This document shows positions 23,699 through 32,109 of a DNA stretch of 64,000 bases, in pieces. The notes beneath the pieces are model-generated. The model made no database searches, had not been told where the DNA came from, and saw nothing but the letters and a program-made list of their open reading frames with translations. The stretch is from Pantoea sp. At-9b (GTDB taxonomy: Bacteria; Pseudomonadota; Gammaproteobacteria; Enterobacterales; Enterobacteriaceae), in the NCBI RefSeq assembly GCF_000175935.2, contig NC_014838.1:620001-684000 (forward strand), in the 5' to 3' direction. The position numbers and the translations under genes were made by a program. Positions within the stretch are counted from its first letter, which is position 1, and each line of letters opens with the position of its first letter.

Positions 23699-25078
23699 AT
23701 GCAAACAAGCTTAACGATAAAAGAAAAAATCAGTTACGGACTGGGCGATATGGCCAGTCATATCGCCATCGATAACGTGATTATTTTTCTCACGTTTTAT
23801 TACACCGATGTCGTGGGGCTACCGGCGATATTTGTCGGAACGCTCTTTTTGCTGGCGCGCGTCGCCGATGCGGTGATCGACCCGGCAATGGGCATGGTGG
23901 CAGATCGCACGCGTTCGCGCTGGGGGCGTTTTCGTCCGTGGCTGCTGATGCTGGCCGTGCCGTTTGGCGTGAGCTGCATGTTGATTTATGCCGTCCCGGA
24001 AAGCCTGTCGCTGACCGGAAAAATGATCTATGCGGCAGCCACCTACAGCCTGATGATGCTGATGTACACCGCCATCAATATTCCCTACTGCTCAATGGGC
24101 GCAATTATCACCGCCGATGATACCCAGCGTATCTCGTTGCAGTCGTGGCGCTTCTTTCTTGCAACGCTGGGAGGGGCGATGTCCACCTTCCTGATGATAC
24201 CGCTGGCGACCTGGCTCGGGGGTGGTAACAAGCTGGAAGGGTATTTCGCCGCCATGTCGATTATGGCGACGCTGGCGACCCTGATGTTTTTTATCTGCTT
24301 CCTCAATACGCGCGAACGTGTGAATGCCCCTGCCAGCCACGGCCACTTTCTGGCCGATCTGCGTGATTTGTTATGTAACGATCAGTGGCGCATCGTGGCG
24401 CTATTGGTGTTCTGCAACATCTCATTTGGGGTGGTACGACTGGGTGCCATGATGTACTACGTCACCTATTTCCTTGGCAATGCCAGCCTGTTTATGTGGC
24501 TGTTGGCCGCGCATATCGTCGGCAAAAGCGTGGGCAGTGTGCTGGCGAAATTGCTGACGCTTCACTTAAGCAAAATCACCGCTTTCACTCTCAGCGCTAT
24601 CGTTACCGGCGTGTTGAGTATCAGCATCGTGTTTCTCCCCGGTAACCTCGTGTTGCTGGTGGGGATGACCTTTATCGTCTCCAGTTTCTATCAGGTCACC
24701 ACCACGCTGATGTGGGTGATGATGTCGGACGTGGTCGATTACGGTGAATATCGCCAGGGCAAACGCCTCGATGGCACCGTGTTCTCCACGCTGCTGGCCG
24801 TGTTGAAAATGGGTATGGCGATCAGTGGTGCCATTGTCGGCTGGACCCTCGGTCTGAGCGGCTATGTTGCCCAGGCGGCACACCAGCAGCCCGCCGCCAT
24901 GATGGCTATCGTTGCGCTGTTTTCGGTGATCCCCGGCGTGCTGGCGCTGCTCAGTGCGCTGGCGATGCGTGGTTACAAACTTAACGACGCCACCATGCGT
25001 ACCATCAATCAAAACAAACTGGCGGCACAGCCTGCCACCACTGGCCCCACCGTATTACAACCACAGGAGTTGTCATGA
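23699..25078 (+). CDS. GPH-family sugar:cation symporter (YicJ-like)
   Basis: A 459-residue transporter of the glycoside-pentoside-hexuronide family, about 12 membrane segments. Family features include the start ISYGLGDMASH, DPAMGMVADRTRSRWGRFRPW after the second helix, and DVVDYGEYRQGKRLDGTVFS in the second half. GGGAG is 6 bases before the ATG. Its stop overlaps the GH31 glycosidase start (ATGA), so import and hydrolysis are coupled, as in the yicJ-yicI pair of E. coli. The substrate is probably an alpha-xyloside or other alpha-glycoside. Confidence 0.92.
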   Translation: MQTSLTIKEKISYGLGDMASHIAIDNVIIFLTFYYTDVVGLPAIFVGTLFLLARVADAVIDPAMGMVADRTRSRWGRFRPWLLMLAVPFGVSCMLIYAVPESLSLTGKMIYAAATYSLMMLMYTAINIPYCSMGAIITADDTQRISLQSWRFFLATLGGAMSTFLMIPLATWLGGGNKLEGYFAAMSIMATLATLMFFICFLNTRERVNAPASHGHFLADLRDLLCNDQWRIVALLVFCNISFGVVRLGAMMYYVTYFLGNASLFMWLLAAHIVGKSVGSVLAKLLTLHLSKITAFTLSAIVTGVLSISIVFLPGNLVLLVGMTFIVSSFYQVTTTLMWVMMSDVVDYGEYRQGKRLDGTVFSTLLAVLKMGMAISGAIVGWTLGLSGYVAQAAHQQPAAMMAIVALFSVIPGVLALLSALAMRGYKLNDATMRTINQNKLAAQPATTGPTVLQPQELS

Positions 25079-27108
25079 GCGAATTACGCGCCGAATCCCA
25101 GCGTATCGTCTGGACCTTTGACCGTCAGACCCTGGTTATCGAACCCTGGGGGGCGAACAGCCTGCGGGTGCGCGCCACCTGCCAGACGGCACTGATTGAC
25201 AGCGATTGGGCGCTGTTACCGCCAACGCCTTGTGAAGTCGATATCCAACGTGAGCCTGAACTGCTGCGCATACGCAACGGCAACATCACCGCGACGCTGA
25301 ATATGCGTGGACAACTGGCCTTCTACAACCAACACGGTGAATTGTTGCTTGAGGAGTTCTGGCGGCAACGCAGCACAGTCGGTATTGGTGCCACAGAAAA
25401 GAGCCAGGATAAGTACATCAGCGCGCTGAAACTGGATGCCCGCACCTTTCGCCCGATTCCCGGCGGGAAATATCAGCTCAGCGTGCGTTTTGAAGCGCGA
25501 CGCGAAGAGAAAATTTATGGCATGGGGCAATACCAGCAGGATTGCCTCGATTTGAAAGGCTGTACGCTGGAACTGGCGCAGCGAAATTCGCAAGCCAGCG
25601 TGCCGTTTATGGTGTCCAGTCTCGGTTACGGTCTGCTGTGGCACAACCCGGCAATCGGTGAAGTGACCTTCGGTAAGAACGGCACGCGCTGGCAGGCCGA
25701 GGTCACCGACCAGATGGATTACTGGATCACTGCGGGCGACACCCCGGCGGAGATCGTGCGCCAGTATGGCCGCGCCACCGGCACTGCGCCGATGATGCCT
25801 GCCTTCGCCACCGGTTTTTGGCAATGCAAACTGCGCTATCGTACCCAGCAGGAGGTGCTGGAAGTGGCACGCGAGTATCGCCGTCGGCAATTGCCTCTCT
25901 CGGTGATTGTCATCGACTTTTTCCACTGGCCGAATCAGGGAACCTGGTGCTTTGATGCCCGTGACTGGCCCGATCCCAAAGCCATGGTCGAGGAACTGAA
26001 AGCGATGGGGATTGAAACCATGGTCTCGGTCTGGCCGACCGTGGATAGCCGCAGCGATAACTATCGGCTGATGAAATCCAAAGGGTTGCTGGTCAACAGC
26101 GAGCGCGGCGTCTCGGTCAATCTGGACTTTATGGGCAACACCACCTTCTTTGATGCCACCCATCCTGCGGCACGCGAGTTTGTCTGGCAGGAGGTGAAGC
26201 GCAATTATTATGACCACGGCATTCGCACCTTCTGGCTGGATGAAGCCGAGCCGGAGTATCGCGCCTACGATTTTGATAACTACCGCTATCATCTTGGCCC
26301 GGTGCAGGAAGTGGGTAACATTTATCCACAACTGTTTGCCCGTGGCTTTTATGAAGGGCTGCAACAACAGGGCGAAAGCGACATCGTCAATCTGGTGCGA
26401 TGCGCCTGGGCGGGCAGCCAGCGTTACGGCGTGCTGGCCTGGTCGGGCGATGTGCACTCCTCCTTCCACGCGCTGCGCAACCAGTTCACCGCCGGGCTGA
26501 ATATGGCGATGGCCGGGATTCCGTGGTGGACCACCGATATCGGTGGTTTCCAGGGTGGCAACATCCATGATCCGGCGTTTCATGAATTGCTGATCCGCTG
26601 GTTCCAGTGGGCGGTGTTCTGCCCGGTGATGCGATTACATGGCTACCGGGAACCGCAGATTGAGCCGACAGAAGCCTGGCGCGATGGTATTGCGCAATGC
26701 AATAGCGGCTCGCCCAATGAAGTGTGGAGCTATGGCGAGGAGAATTTTGCCTTGATGAAAAGTTGCCTGCTGCAACGTGAACGGCTGCGTCCCTACATTG
26801 ACGGGCTGATGCGCGAGGCACATGAGCTGGGCGATCCGGTGATGCGACCGCTGTTTTATCACTACCCCGAGCAAACTGAAAGCTGGCAGGTGGAAGATCA
26901 GTATCTGCTGGGGCGCGACCTGTTGGTCGCCCCGGTACTGCACGCCGGTCAGCGTGAACGGGAGGTGTGGTTACCGGCGGGTGATCAGTGGCTGGCACGT
27001 AATGGCGAGTGCTACCAGGGCGGACAACGCCTCGTTGTCGCGGCCCCGCTGAGTGCCATTCCGGTGTTCAGCCGTGTCGGCGGCAGTGCCGAGGTGCTCG
27101 ACAGTTAA
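25075..27108 (+). CDS. GH31 alpha-glycosidase (YicI alpha-xylosidase-like)
   Basis: A 677-residue cytoplasmic glycoside hydrolase of family 31: N-terminal beta-sandwich (1-220), catalytic TIM barrel, C-terminal beta domains. The nucleophile is Asp389 in TFWLDEAEPE and the acid/base Asp459 in AWSGDV. The substrate region IDFFHWPNQGTWCFD contains the Phe/Trp pattern of the YicI group, suggesting alpha-xyloside hydrolysis, though length is below the 772 residues of YicI. It is coupled to the GPH transporter upstream. Its last codons and downstream hairpin are repeated 2222 bases further on (29274-29408), bracketing an AT-rich insert. Confidence 0.9.
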   Translation: MSELRAESQRIVWTFDRQTLVIEPWGANSLRVRATCQTALIDSDWALLPPTPCEVDIQREPELLRIRNGNITATLNMRGQLAFYNQHGELLLEEFWRQRSTVGIGATEKSQDKYISALKLDARTFRPIPGGKYQLSVRFEARREEKIYGMGQYQQDCLDLKGCTLELAQRNSQASVPFMVSSLGYGLLWHNPAIGEVTFGKNGTRWQAEVTDQMDYWITAGDTPAEIVRQYGRATGTAPMMPAFATGFWQCKLRYRTQQEVLEVAREYRRRQLPLSVIVIDFFHWPNQGTWCFDARDWPDPKAMVEELKAMGIETMVSVWPTVDSRSDNYRLMKSKGLLVNSERGVSVNLDFMGNTTFFDATHPAAREFVWQEVKRNYYDHGIRTFWLDEAEPEYRAYDFDNYRYHLGPVQEVGNIYPQLFARGFYEGLQQQGESDIVNLVRCAWAGSQRYGVLAWSGDVHSSFHALRNQFTAGLNMAMAGIPWWTTDIGGFQGGNIHDPAFHELLIRWFQWAVFCPVMRLHGYREPQIEPTEAWRDGIAQCNSGSPNEVWSYGEENFALMKSCLLQRERLRPYIDGLMREAHELGDPVMRPLFYHYPEQTESWQVEDQYLLGRDLLVAPVLHAGQREREVWLPAGDQWLARNGECYQGGQRLVVAAPLSAIPVFSRVGGSAEVLDS

Positions 27109-27186
27109 TCATTGCCTCTTCTTGCGCGATAAATCGCGCCGCTACGTTTAGGAACAGATTTGTAGCGGCGTGATTTATCACGCAGG
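27052..27186 (+). repeat. direct repeat, copy 1 (GH31 tail plus hairpin)
   Basis: This stretch covers the last 18 codons of the GH31 gene and the hairpin after it. Copy 2 lies at exactly +2222 with no gaps. The coding part (57 bases) differs at about 11 positions, while the 78 bases after the stop differ at one. Confidence 0.9.
27123..27184. repeat. palindromic intergenic repeat (GTAGCGGCGYGAT family)
   Basis: TGCGCGATAAATCGCGCCGC and GCGGCGTGATTTATCACGCA are inverted arms around a central spacer of about 20 bases. It follows the GH31 stop and may act as terminator. It is repeated in copy 2. Confidence 0.8.
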
Positions 27187-27365
27187 TTTTACCAGCATCG
27201 TGTAGCGAAGAAAGCAGAATATGTGGTGATCCACAAAAATGATTTGCTAAAAAGTTATCTTCTTAACAGAGGAAAGCCCCAGCAGATAAGGCCGAGGCCT
27301 TCACTTTTGAATCGTGCATCTGTCAAAAGTTGACAGATACGCGGCTAATTAATAACCTCTTGTTA

Positions 27366-27977
27366 TTAAAAATTATCAGCAACGCATATATGGGGTTCAC
27401 GCCATGCCGGAAAGAGTTCAGGCAATCCATTGATATTCAATGTAAAACCTGCATCCAGATACCCCCATCGCCTGAAATGGGTCCGGGTTCTAAGTCTCGT
27501 GCATTCCAGATAACATGGATAATTATCTTCATCAGCCATAGAGTGCAGTGCATTAAATAAATTCGTCATCACACTGCCGCCTCGAGATGAATGTTGTATT
27601 GCAATAAGAGGAATGTAATAGTGTGGTGGCGTTCGGGGATGATAATACTCAAGACCGTGCGTATATGCAGCAACAACCGCAGAATATGAACCGCAAACTT
27701 TACGTATATGCGCATCGATTATGGCGACATCTTCGTCAGCTGTATCTATAGCTTCTGGACGAAAATAAACCAATGCGCCAGCATTATTTTCGGCGATCAG
27801 CGTACCCCCACGTTTTTTCGCAAGTTCAATGTAAATATAAAAATATTCATATAGCATATGTATTCTTACCTCTGGGTCAGGGATCAGAACCTCATGTAAA
27901 GGATCTTCATTAAAAGCTTCAGCCATAAGAATACATACTGCATCCAGCTCTGAGTCTTTAGCATGTCTACATTTCAT
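27366..27977 (-). CDS. GNAT-family N-acetyltransferase
   Basis: A 203-residue acetyltransferase. The acetyl-CoA-binding segment is seen as IAIQHSSRGGSVMTNLFNAL (Gln128, Arg132-Gly133-Gly134), and the later strand as YLECTRLRTRTHFRRWGYLDAGF, where GNAT proteins carry the conserved aromatic/Gly-Phe motif. The acceptor substrate is unknown. Composition is AT-rich, like its neighbour LuxR gene and unlike the flanks, suggesting transfer. It lies downstream of the LuxR gene on the same strand with a 294-base gap that probably holds its own promoter, and it may be a target of that regulator. Confidence 0.78.
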   Translation of the reverse strand: MKCRHAKDSELDAVCILMAEAFNEDPLHEVLIPDPEVRIHMLYEYFYIYIELAKKRGGTLIAENNAGALVYFRPEAIDTADEDVAIIDAHIRKVCGSYSAVVAAYTHGLEYYHPRTPPHYYIPLIAIQHSSRGGSVMTNLFNALHSMADEDNYPCYLECTRLRTRTHFRRWGYLDAGFTLNINGLPELFPAWREPHICVADNF

Positions 27978-28271
27978 ATATATGTCCTTTTATTTTACAA
28001 ATAAAAATCCGTATGCATTGCGTACACCTTCCGCGCCTTAATATTTTTTAAAGGTGAAAGGTGAATTGCAAATATATATGGCGGATATTAATTAACAAGC
28101 CAACCTTACCGGCAAAGATAACCAAATATCACCGCAGACTAGTATAATCACTCTGTTTTATCAGAAAAAATTATTTTATTATTATTTTTTATAATCAATC
28201 TTAACATCAATAAATTATATATGTATTACAAGAGATTGTTTTTTAATGTTCAGGAAATCATCACAAGAAAC

Positions 28272-29003
28272 CTAAGATAAACCTTTATTCTTGCCAGGCA
28301 ACGAGATCATTTTTAGTTCAATGCCTAGACTAATGGCATGTTTTGCATTTTTTACACCCATTTTTTTAACAACTTTTCCCATATGGAATTTTATCGTGCT
28401 AACAGTAATGTTCAGCATCTCCGCCACTTGAGAATAAGTATATCCTTTGCTACACCAGTAAAGTATTTCAGACTCACGGGCAGAAAATACATCTTCCTTA
28501 ACTTCTTCACCTTCGCTATATACACTGAGCAACATTTCGTGCGTGTCAATTAACACCCCCTGTAACTCATCTCTATTTTTATTGAAAACATCATCAATAT
28601 CAGATGTTAAAAACTTATCTATGTAAAATAATAACATTGCCAGATTATTGTTATTCTCATGAAGTACAAAAGCGTGTCCTCGTATAATGTTATGGCTTTT
28701 TATTTTTTCGAATATCCTTTTCACTGTCCACATGGAGTTTATTTTTAAATTTTCATCCCAGGAGAAATGCGTAAATCTACTTAGGGCATTTATAATCACA
28801 GGATCTACATATTGATATTTATTATTTAGATAGTTATCAGATATTTCATCTGGAAAATCGCTTATAAATATCATGTCATCCATGTTATTTTTATTCATTA
28901 CCAAATAGATATAATTCAGATCAGAGTATTTCCCCAACCGATTATCCAAGTATTTCTTTATGTATTCATTTTTATCATGATTTGAAAAAAAACCTTTTTT
29001 CAT
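28272..29003 (-). CDS. solo LuxR-family quorum-sensing-type regulator
   Basis: A 243-residue protein with an N-terminal autoinducer-binding domain (about 15-160) and a C-terminal LuxR helix-turn-helix (172-235: SARESEILYWCSKGYTYSQV). Ligand-pocket residues align with TraR/EsaR: Tyr58, Asp67, Pro68, Trp82 and Gly109 are kept, but the residue equal to Trp57 of TraR is Ile54. That suggests a changed acyl-chain or ligand preference. HTH-defining Glu177, Leu181 and Gly187 are present. No luxI-type synthase is in the window, so it is a solo (orphan) regulator here. The gene is very AT-rich, with many AAT/AAA/ATA codons, pointing to horizontal transfer. Confidence 0.88.
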   Translation of the reverse strand: MKKGFFSNHDKNEYIKKYLDNRLGKYSDLNYIYLVMNKNNMDDMIFISDFPDEISDNYLNNKYQYVDPVIINALSRFTHFSWDENLKINSMWTVKRIFEKIKSHNIIRGHAFVLHENNNNLAMLLFYIDKFLTSDIDDVFNKNRDELQGVLIDTHEMLLSVYSEGEEVKEDVFSARESEILYWCSKGYTYSQVAEMLNITVSTIKFHMGKVVKKMGVKNAKHAISLGIELKMISLPGKNKGLS

Positions 29004-29273
29004 TGAATCTTTTCCTCAACTTGTCACATCAAACATTACTGAAGTTTTAAGTAACTTATAACTTATTGATATTAAAAATATAGCATAGCTTCTTCATTGT
29101 GTATTTTTATCGAATGCACAATACTATACTTTAGAATAGCCAACAAGGTTATTGAGAAAGGTCTTTTATATCAGTTAAATGTACGGTCTGAGTGCAAGAA
29201 GCACAGCCCGCTTTTTTTGCTTGAGAAACATCGTCATGAGGAAAGGAATTTGATTTTGAAGCCGGCGGTTAAA

Positions 29274-29330
29274 AGCGCCATCCTAGTGTTTTTGCGTGTC
29301 GGCGGCAGCGCTGACGTGCTCGACAGTTAA
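29274..29330 (+). pseudogene. GH31 C-terminal remnant in direct-repeat copy 2
   Basis: In the same frame as the GH31 tail, this segment encodes KSAILVFLRVGGSADVLDS followed by the stop, against LSAIPVFSRVGGSAEVLDS at 27052-27105. A 77-codon open frame (29097-29330) runs into it, but its upstream part resembles nothing and is probably fortuitous. It is the tail of a lost paralogue or of a duplicated 3' end. Confidence 0.7.
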
Positions 29331-29344
29331 TCATTGCCTCTTCT

Positions 29345-29406
29345 TGCGCGATAAATCGCGTCGCTACGTTTAGGAACAGATTTGTAGCGGCGTGATTTAT
29401 CACGCA
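29345..29406. repeat. palindromic intergenic repeat (GTAGCGGCGYGAT family)
   Basis: Same hairpin as 27123-27184 with one base changed (CGCGTCGCTAC for CGCGCCGCTAC). It lies downstream of the reductase gene and could end that operon. Confidence 0.8.
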
Positions 29407-29421
29407 GGGTCAGTCGCAACG

Positions 29422-30306
29422 TTACGGTTTTTTTGCCAGCGTCGCCAGCACGGCACGCCAGCGAAACGGCAGCACATCCTGGTAACGCAGCTGATGGAGG
29501 CGTAGCTGGGCCGGTAAATCCGCCTGCACATGGTGGATGGCCTGGCTGAGCGTGCCATCCAGCCCGACATCCTGCAGCGTCTTCACCACTTCCTGCATCT
29601 CTTCAGCACGACGCACGCCGTGTTCCGCCACCCGGCTGATCAGATAATCGGGCAGTTCGGCCTGCCATCCCAACGACGGGAAACTGGCATGCAACGATTC
29701 CAGCACCGCGTCTTCCACCCCATAACGCTGCGCCGCCCCCAGACACTCGGTGGTGAGCGCCTCCAGCCCTTTAATCATGACGCTGCGACACATTTTGATG
29801 GCGGAGACGGCACCAATTTCGCTGCTGGCGGCACGCGCCTGGCATCCCAATCCGCACAGTTGTGCGGCAACCCGTTCAGCCTGCTCACCGCCGAGTAACA
29901 ACGGCGTTCCCAACCGTTTTGGTGGCACCGGAGCCATTACCGCCACATCGAGATAATGTCCGACCCCGTGTGCCACCACACGTGCCGCCGCGCGTTTGGT
30001 CTCCGGGGCCACTGAATTGAAATCCAGCAAGGTCTGGTTCGGGCCTAACAGCGGGGCTAGCTGTTCCGCCACCGACAACGCATTACCCGCTGTGACCAGC
30101 GACAGTATCAACGTCGCCCCGTCCAGTGCCTGTGCAAGGTTGGCGGCGGGCTGGACGCCCGCCTGTGCTATCCGCGCCTGTAACGCATCGCCCTCGCGGG
30201 TAAGAAACTTTTTATCCCACACCCTCACCCGTGCACCTTGGCTGACCAGATCCTGCGCGTAAATCCCTCCGGCTTCACCGCAGCCGATAATCGCAATGTT
30301 AATCAT
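29422..30306 (-). CDS. 6-phosphogluconate dehydrogenase-like NAD(P) oxidoreductase (DUF1932 type)
   Basis: A 294-residue beta-hydroxyacid-dehydrogenase-like protein. The Rossmann motif IIGCGEAGG is at residues 5-13, and KMCRSVMIKGLEALTTE (about 168-184) holds the Lys used by the 6PGDH superfamily. The C-terminal helical part is of the DUF1932 kind. It is the last gene of the four-gene oxalomesaconate operon, overlapping the tautomerase gene by 8 bases, so it probably reduces or oxidises an intermediate near 4-oxalomesaconate or 4-carboxy-2-hydroxymuconate. The precise reaction cannot be told from sequence. Confidence 0.82.
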   Translation of the reverse strand: MINIAIIGCGEAGGIYAQDLVSQGARVRVWDKKFLTREGDALQARIAQAGVQPAANLAQALDGATLILSLVTAGNALSVAEQLAPLLGPNQTLLDFNSVAPETKRAAARVVAHGVGHYLDVAVMAPVPPKRLGTPLLLGGEQAERVAAQLCGLGCQARAASSEIGAVSAIKMCRSVMIKGLEALTTECLGAAQRYGVEDAVLESLHASFPSLGWQAELPDYLISRVAEHGVRRAEEMQEVVKTLQDVGLDGTLSQAIHHVQADLPAQLRLHQLRYQDVLPFRWRAVLATLAKKP

Positions 30307-31390
30307 GGCCGTTTCCTCGCCACAGCGAACCGGGTACCGCCACGGCGCCGATAAACAGCAGTCGCGCCGTGCGAACCAACCCGCTCTGGATCACGTTGCC
30401 CGCCGGATCACGCTGCAACATCACGCTGAACTCGCCGCTCGGATGTTCCACCACCAGCCGTTGTTCAGCCCCCGCATCCACCCGGGCGATTCCTTCGGTG
30501 ACTGAACCGGGGATCAGGCAGGCGGTGGCGACACTGACCGCGCCCAGCACCCCGATTGAGGCATGGCAGCGATGGGGGATAAAGGTGCGCGTGGAGAGGG
30601 TGCCGCCCTGGGTCGGCTCAGCAATCAACGTCATCTTTGGCACGGTGCGCTGGGCTACATCGCCCAGATTCATGCGCGGTCCGGCCAGCAAGCGGATCGC
30701 TTCCAGCCGCGCTTTGAGTTCTTCATCATTATCCAGTTGTTCCCGGCTCTCACGCCCGCTACGTCCGAGGTCGGCCGCGCGCACCACCACCACCGGCATC
30801 CCGTTATCGATGCAGGTTACCGCTACGCCAGCAAAACGGTCCTGTGCCTGGCCGGTGGGCAGCAATGCGCCACAACTGGAACCGGCGATATCAGCAAAAT
30901 TCAACACCTGTTGCGCCGCGTAACCTGGCACACCGTCAATGCGCACATCGCCCTCATACTCCACCGCACCGTCTGGCGTCGGCAACTGCGCCTCGGCAAT
31001 CTGCCCGGTATTCACCATAAAAATGCGTACCCGCGTCACCGCCCCCTGAATCGCCACCAACCCTTTTTCGATGGCAAAAGGGGCAACCGCCGCCAGAATG
31101 TTGCCGCAATTCTGCCCATAATCGACCAGCGCTTTGTCGACATTCACCTGAGCAAACAGGTAATCCACATCGGCATCCGCCCGGTTGGAAGGCGCAATGA
31201 TCGCCACCTTACTGGTCAGCGGATCGGCACCGCCAATACCATCAATCTGGCGGGCATCGGGTGAGCCCATCACCGCCAGCAACACCCGATCGCGCAGCGC
31301 CGGATCAACGGGTAGATCCTGCGCCAGAAAGCAGGCCGCTTTAGAGGTGCCGCCACGCATTAACACACAGGGGATCAGCGTCTGTTTCAT
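30299..31390 (-). CDS. galD: 4-oxalomesaconate tautomerase (GalD/PrpF family)
   Basis: A 363-residue PrpF-fold isomerase. The start CVLMRGGTSKAACFLAQDLP and the segments DGIGGADPLTSKVAII and DYGQNCGNILAAVAPFAIE match the family; catalytic cysteine or acid-base residues sit in these Gly-rich loops. GalD of Pseudomonas putida converts the keto to the enol form of 4-oxalomesaconate in gallate breakdown. Gene order with the hydratase and aldolase supports this role over the methylaconitate isomerase role of PrpF. It is separated by two bases from the aldolase gene upstream and overlaps the reductase downstream. Confidence 0.85.
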   Translation of the reverse strand: MKQTLIPCVLMRGGTSKAACFLAQDLPVDPALRDRVLLAVMGSPDARQIDGIGGADPLTSKVAIIAPSNRADADVDYLFAQVNVDKALVDYGQNCGNILAAVAPFAIEKGLVAIQGAVTRVRIFMVNTGQIAEAQLPTPDGAVEYEGDVRIDGVPGYAAQQVLNFADIAGSSCGALLPTGQAQDRFAGVAVTCIDNGMPVVVVRAADLGRSGRESREQLDNDEELKARLEAIRLLAGPRMNLGDVAQRTVPKMTLIAEPTQGGTLSTRTFIPHRCHASIGVLGAVSVATACLIPGSVTEGIARVDAGAEQRLVVEHPSGEFSVMLQRDPAGNVIQSGLVRTARLLFIGAVAVPGSLWRGNGHD

Positions 31391-31392
31391 CG

Positions 31393-32109
31393 TTAGCTAT
31401 TCTTCAGTTCTGCCAGAGAATCGACATAGCGCAGCCCTTTCGCTGCCAGCTTCTGCCGCATCTGATAAATATCCAGCCCCAGTTCACCGGCGGCCAGTCG
31501 CTGGCGTTTGCTCTCTTCCAGCTCGACACGCTGTGCCGCCGCCTGCGCCACTGTCCGCACCTCAGTACGCGGCACAATCACCACGCCATCGTCATCCGCC
31601 ACCACCAGATCGCCAGGATTGATTAACTGACCGGCACAGATCACCGGGACATTCACCGAACCCAGCGTCTCTTTGACCGTACCCTGGGCGTAAACCGCGC
31701 GCGACCAAACCGGGAACGACATTTCACGCAAGGTTTGGCTGTCGCGGATTCCGATATCGCCCACCAGGGCCACCACGCCGCGTGCCTGCAACGAGGTCGC
31801 CAGCAGATCGCCAAAGAAGCCGTCATGACAATCCGACGTGGGTGCCACCAGCAGAACATCACCGGGCTGACACTGCTCGACTGCCACGTGGAACATCCAG
31901 TTATCGCCCGGCGACACCAGCACCGTCACCGCGCTGCCAGCAATCGTCGTACCCTGCTGCACCGGACGAATGCGCGCATCCAGTAATCCCTGACGCTGCT
32001 GCGCTTCATGCACCGTCGCCACGCCGAAGCGGGCGAACTGCGCGATCAACGCCGCATCGGCACGCTCGATGTGCCGCACCACCACCCCTTTCTGATTGAC
32101 ATGGCTCAT
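31393..32109 (-). CDS. galC: 4-carboxy-4-hydroxy-2-oxoadipate aldolase/oxaloacetate decarboxylase
   Basis: A 238-residue RraA-fold class II aldolase. The metal and substrate site is visible in GVVALVGDIGIRDSQTLREM, with the Gly-x-x-Arg-Asp motif and downstream FPVWSRAVYAQGT; LVVADDDGVVIVPR is another family block. LigK and GalC of this group split 4-carboxy-4-hydroxy-2-oxoadipate into pyruvate and oxaloacetate, the last step of gallate or 4,5-protocatechuate breakdown. It overlaps the hydratase gene by 4 bases. The C-terminus has an extra YQMRQKLAAKGLRYV helix seen in this subgroup. Confidence 0.88.
   Translation of the reverse strand: MSHVNQKGVVVRHIERADAALIAQFARFGVATVHEAQQRQGLLDARIRPVQQGTTIAGSAVTVLVSPGDNWMFHVAVEQCQPGDVLLVAPTSDCHDGFFGDLLATSLQARGVVALVGDIGIRDSQTLREMSFPVWSRAVYAQGTVKETLGSVNVPVICAGQLINPGDLVVADDDGVVIVPRTEVRTVAQAAAQRVELEESKRQRLAAGELGLDIYQMRQKLAAKGLRYVDSLAELKNS

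Larger units (their letters stand above)
27187..29273. other. AT-rich insert between direct repeats
   Basis: About 2.1 kb of markedly AT-rich DNA between the two direct-repeat copies, in contrast with the GC-rich flanks. It encodes only a GNAT and a solo LuxR, both on the minus strand, with Lys/Asn/Ile-rich codon use. No integrase, transposase or tRNA is present. The noncoding parts (27187-27365, 27978-28271, 29004-29273) hold small hairpins such as CTGTCAA/TTGACAG at 27320-27336, but no recognisable lux box. Foreign origin is inferred from composition and the flanking repeat. Confidence 0.7.
29274..29408 (+). repeat. direct repeat, copy 2
   Basis: Second copy of the repeat at 27052-27186, same length and no gaps, including the hairpin of the GTAGCGGCGYGAT family at 29345-29406. 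It abuts the stop side of the reductase gene ending at 29422. Confidence 0.9.

Noticed and set aside
25216..26583. 455-codon open frame antisense to the GH31 gene
   Set aside because: Long antisense frames are expected in GC-rich genes; the plus-strand frame has catalytic motifs and the antisense product has none.
29097..29273. Upstream part of a 77-codon frame ending in the GH31-like tail
   Set aside because: No ribosome-binding site or recognisable domain; it opens by chance into the repeated tail, so only the tail is annotated.
27978..29273. Possible lux box for the solo LuxR
   Set aside because: No convincing 18-20 bp inverted repeat of the lux or esa type was seen; AT-rich half-matches only.
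27000..29500. tRNA or integrase at the edges of the AT-rich insert
   Set aside because: No tRNA-like cloverleaf or recombinase frame was found; the insert cannot be called a classical integrative element.
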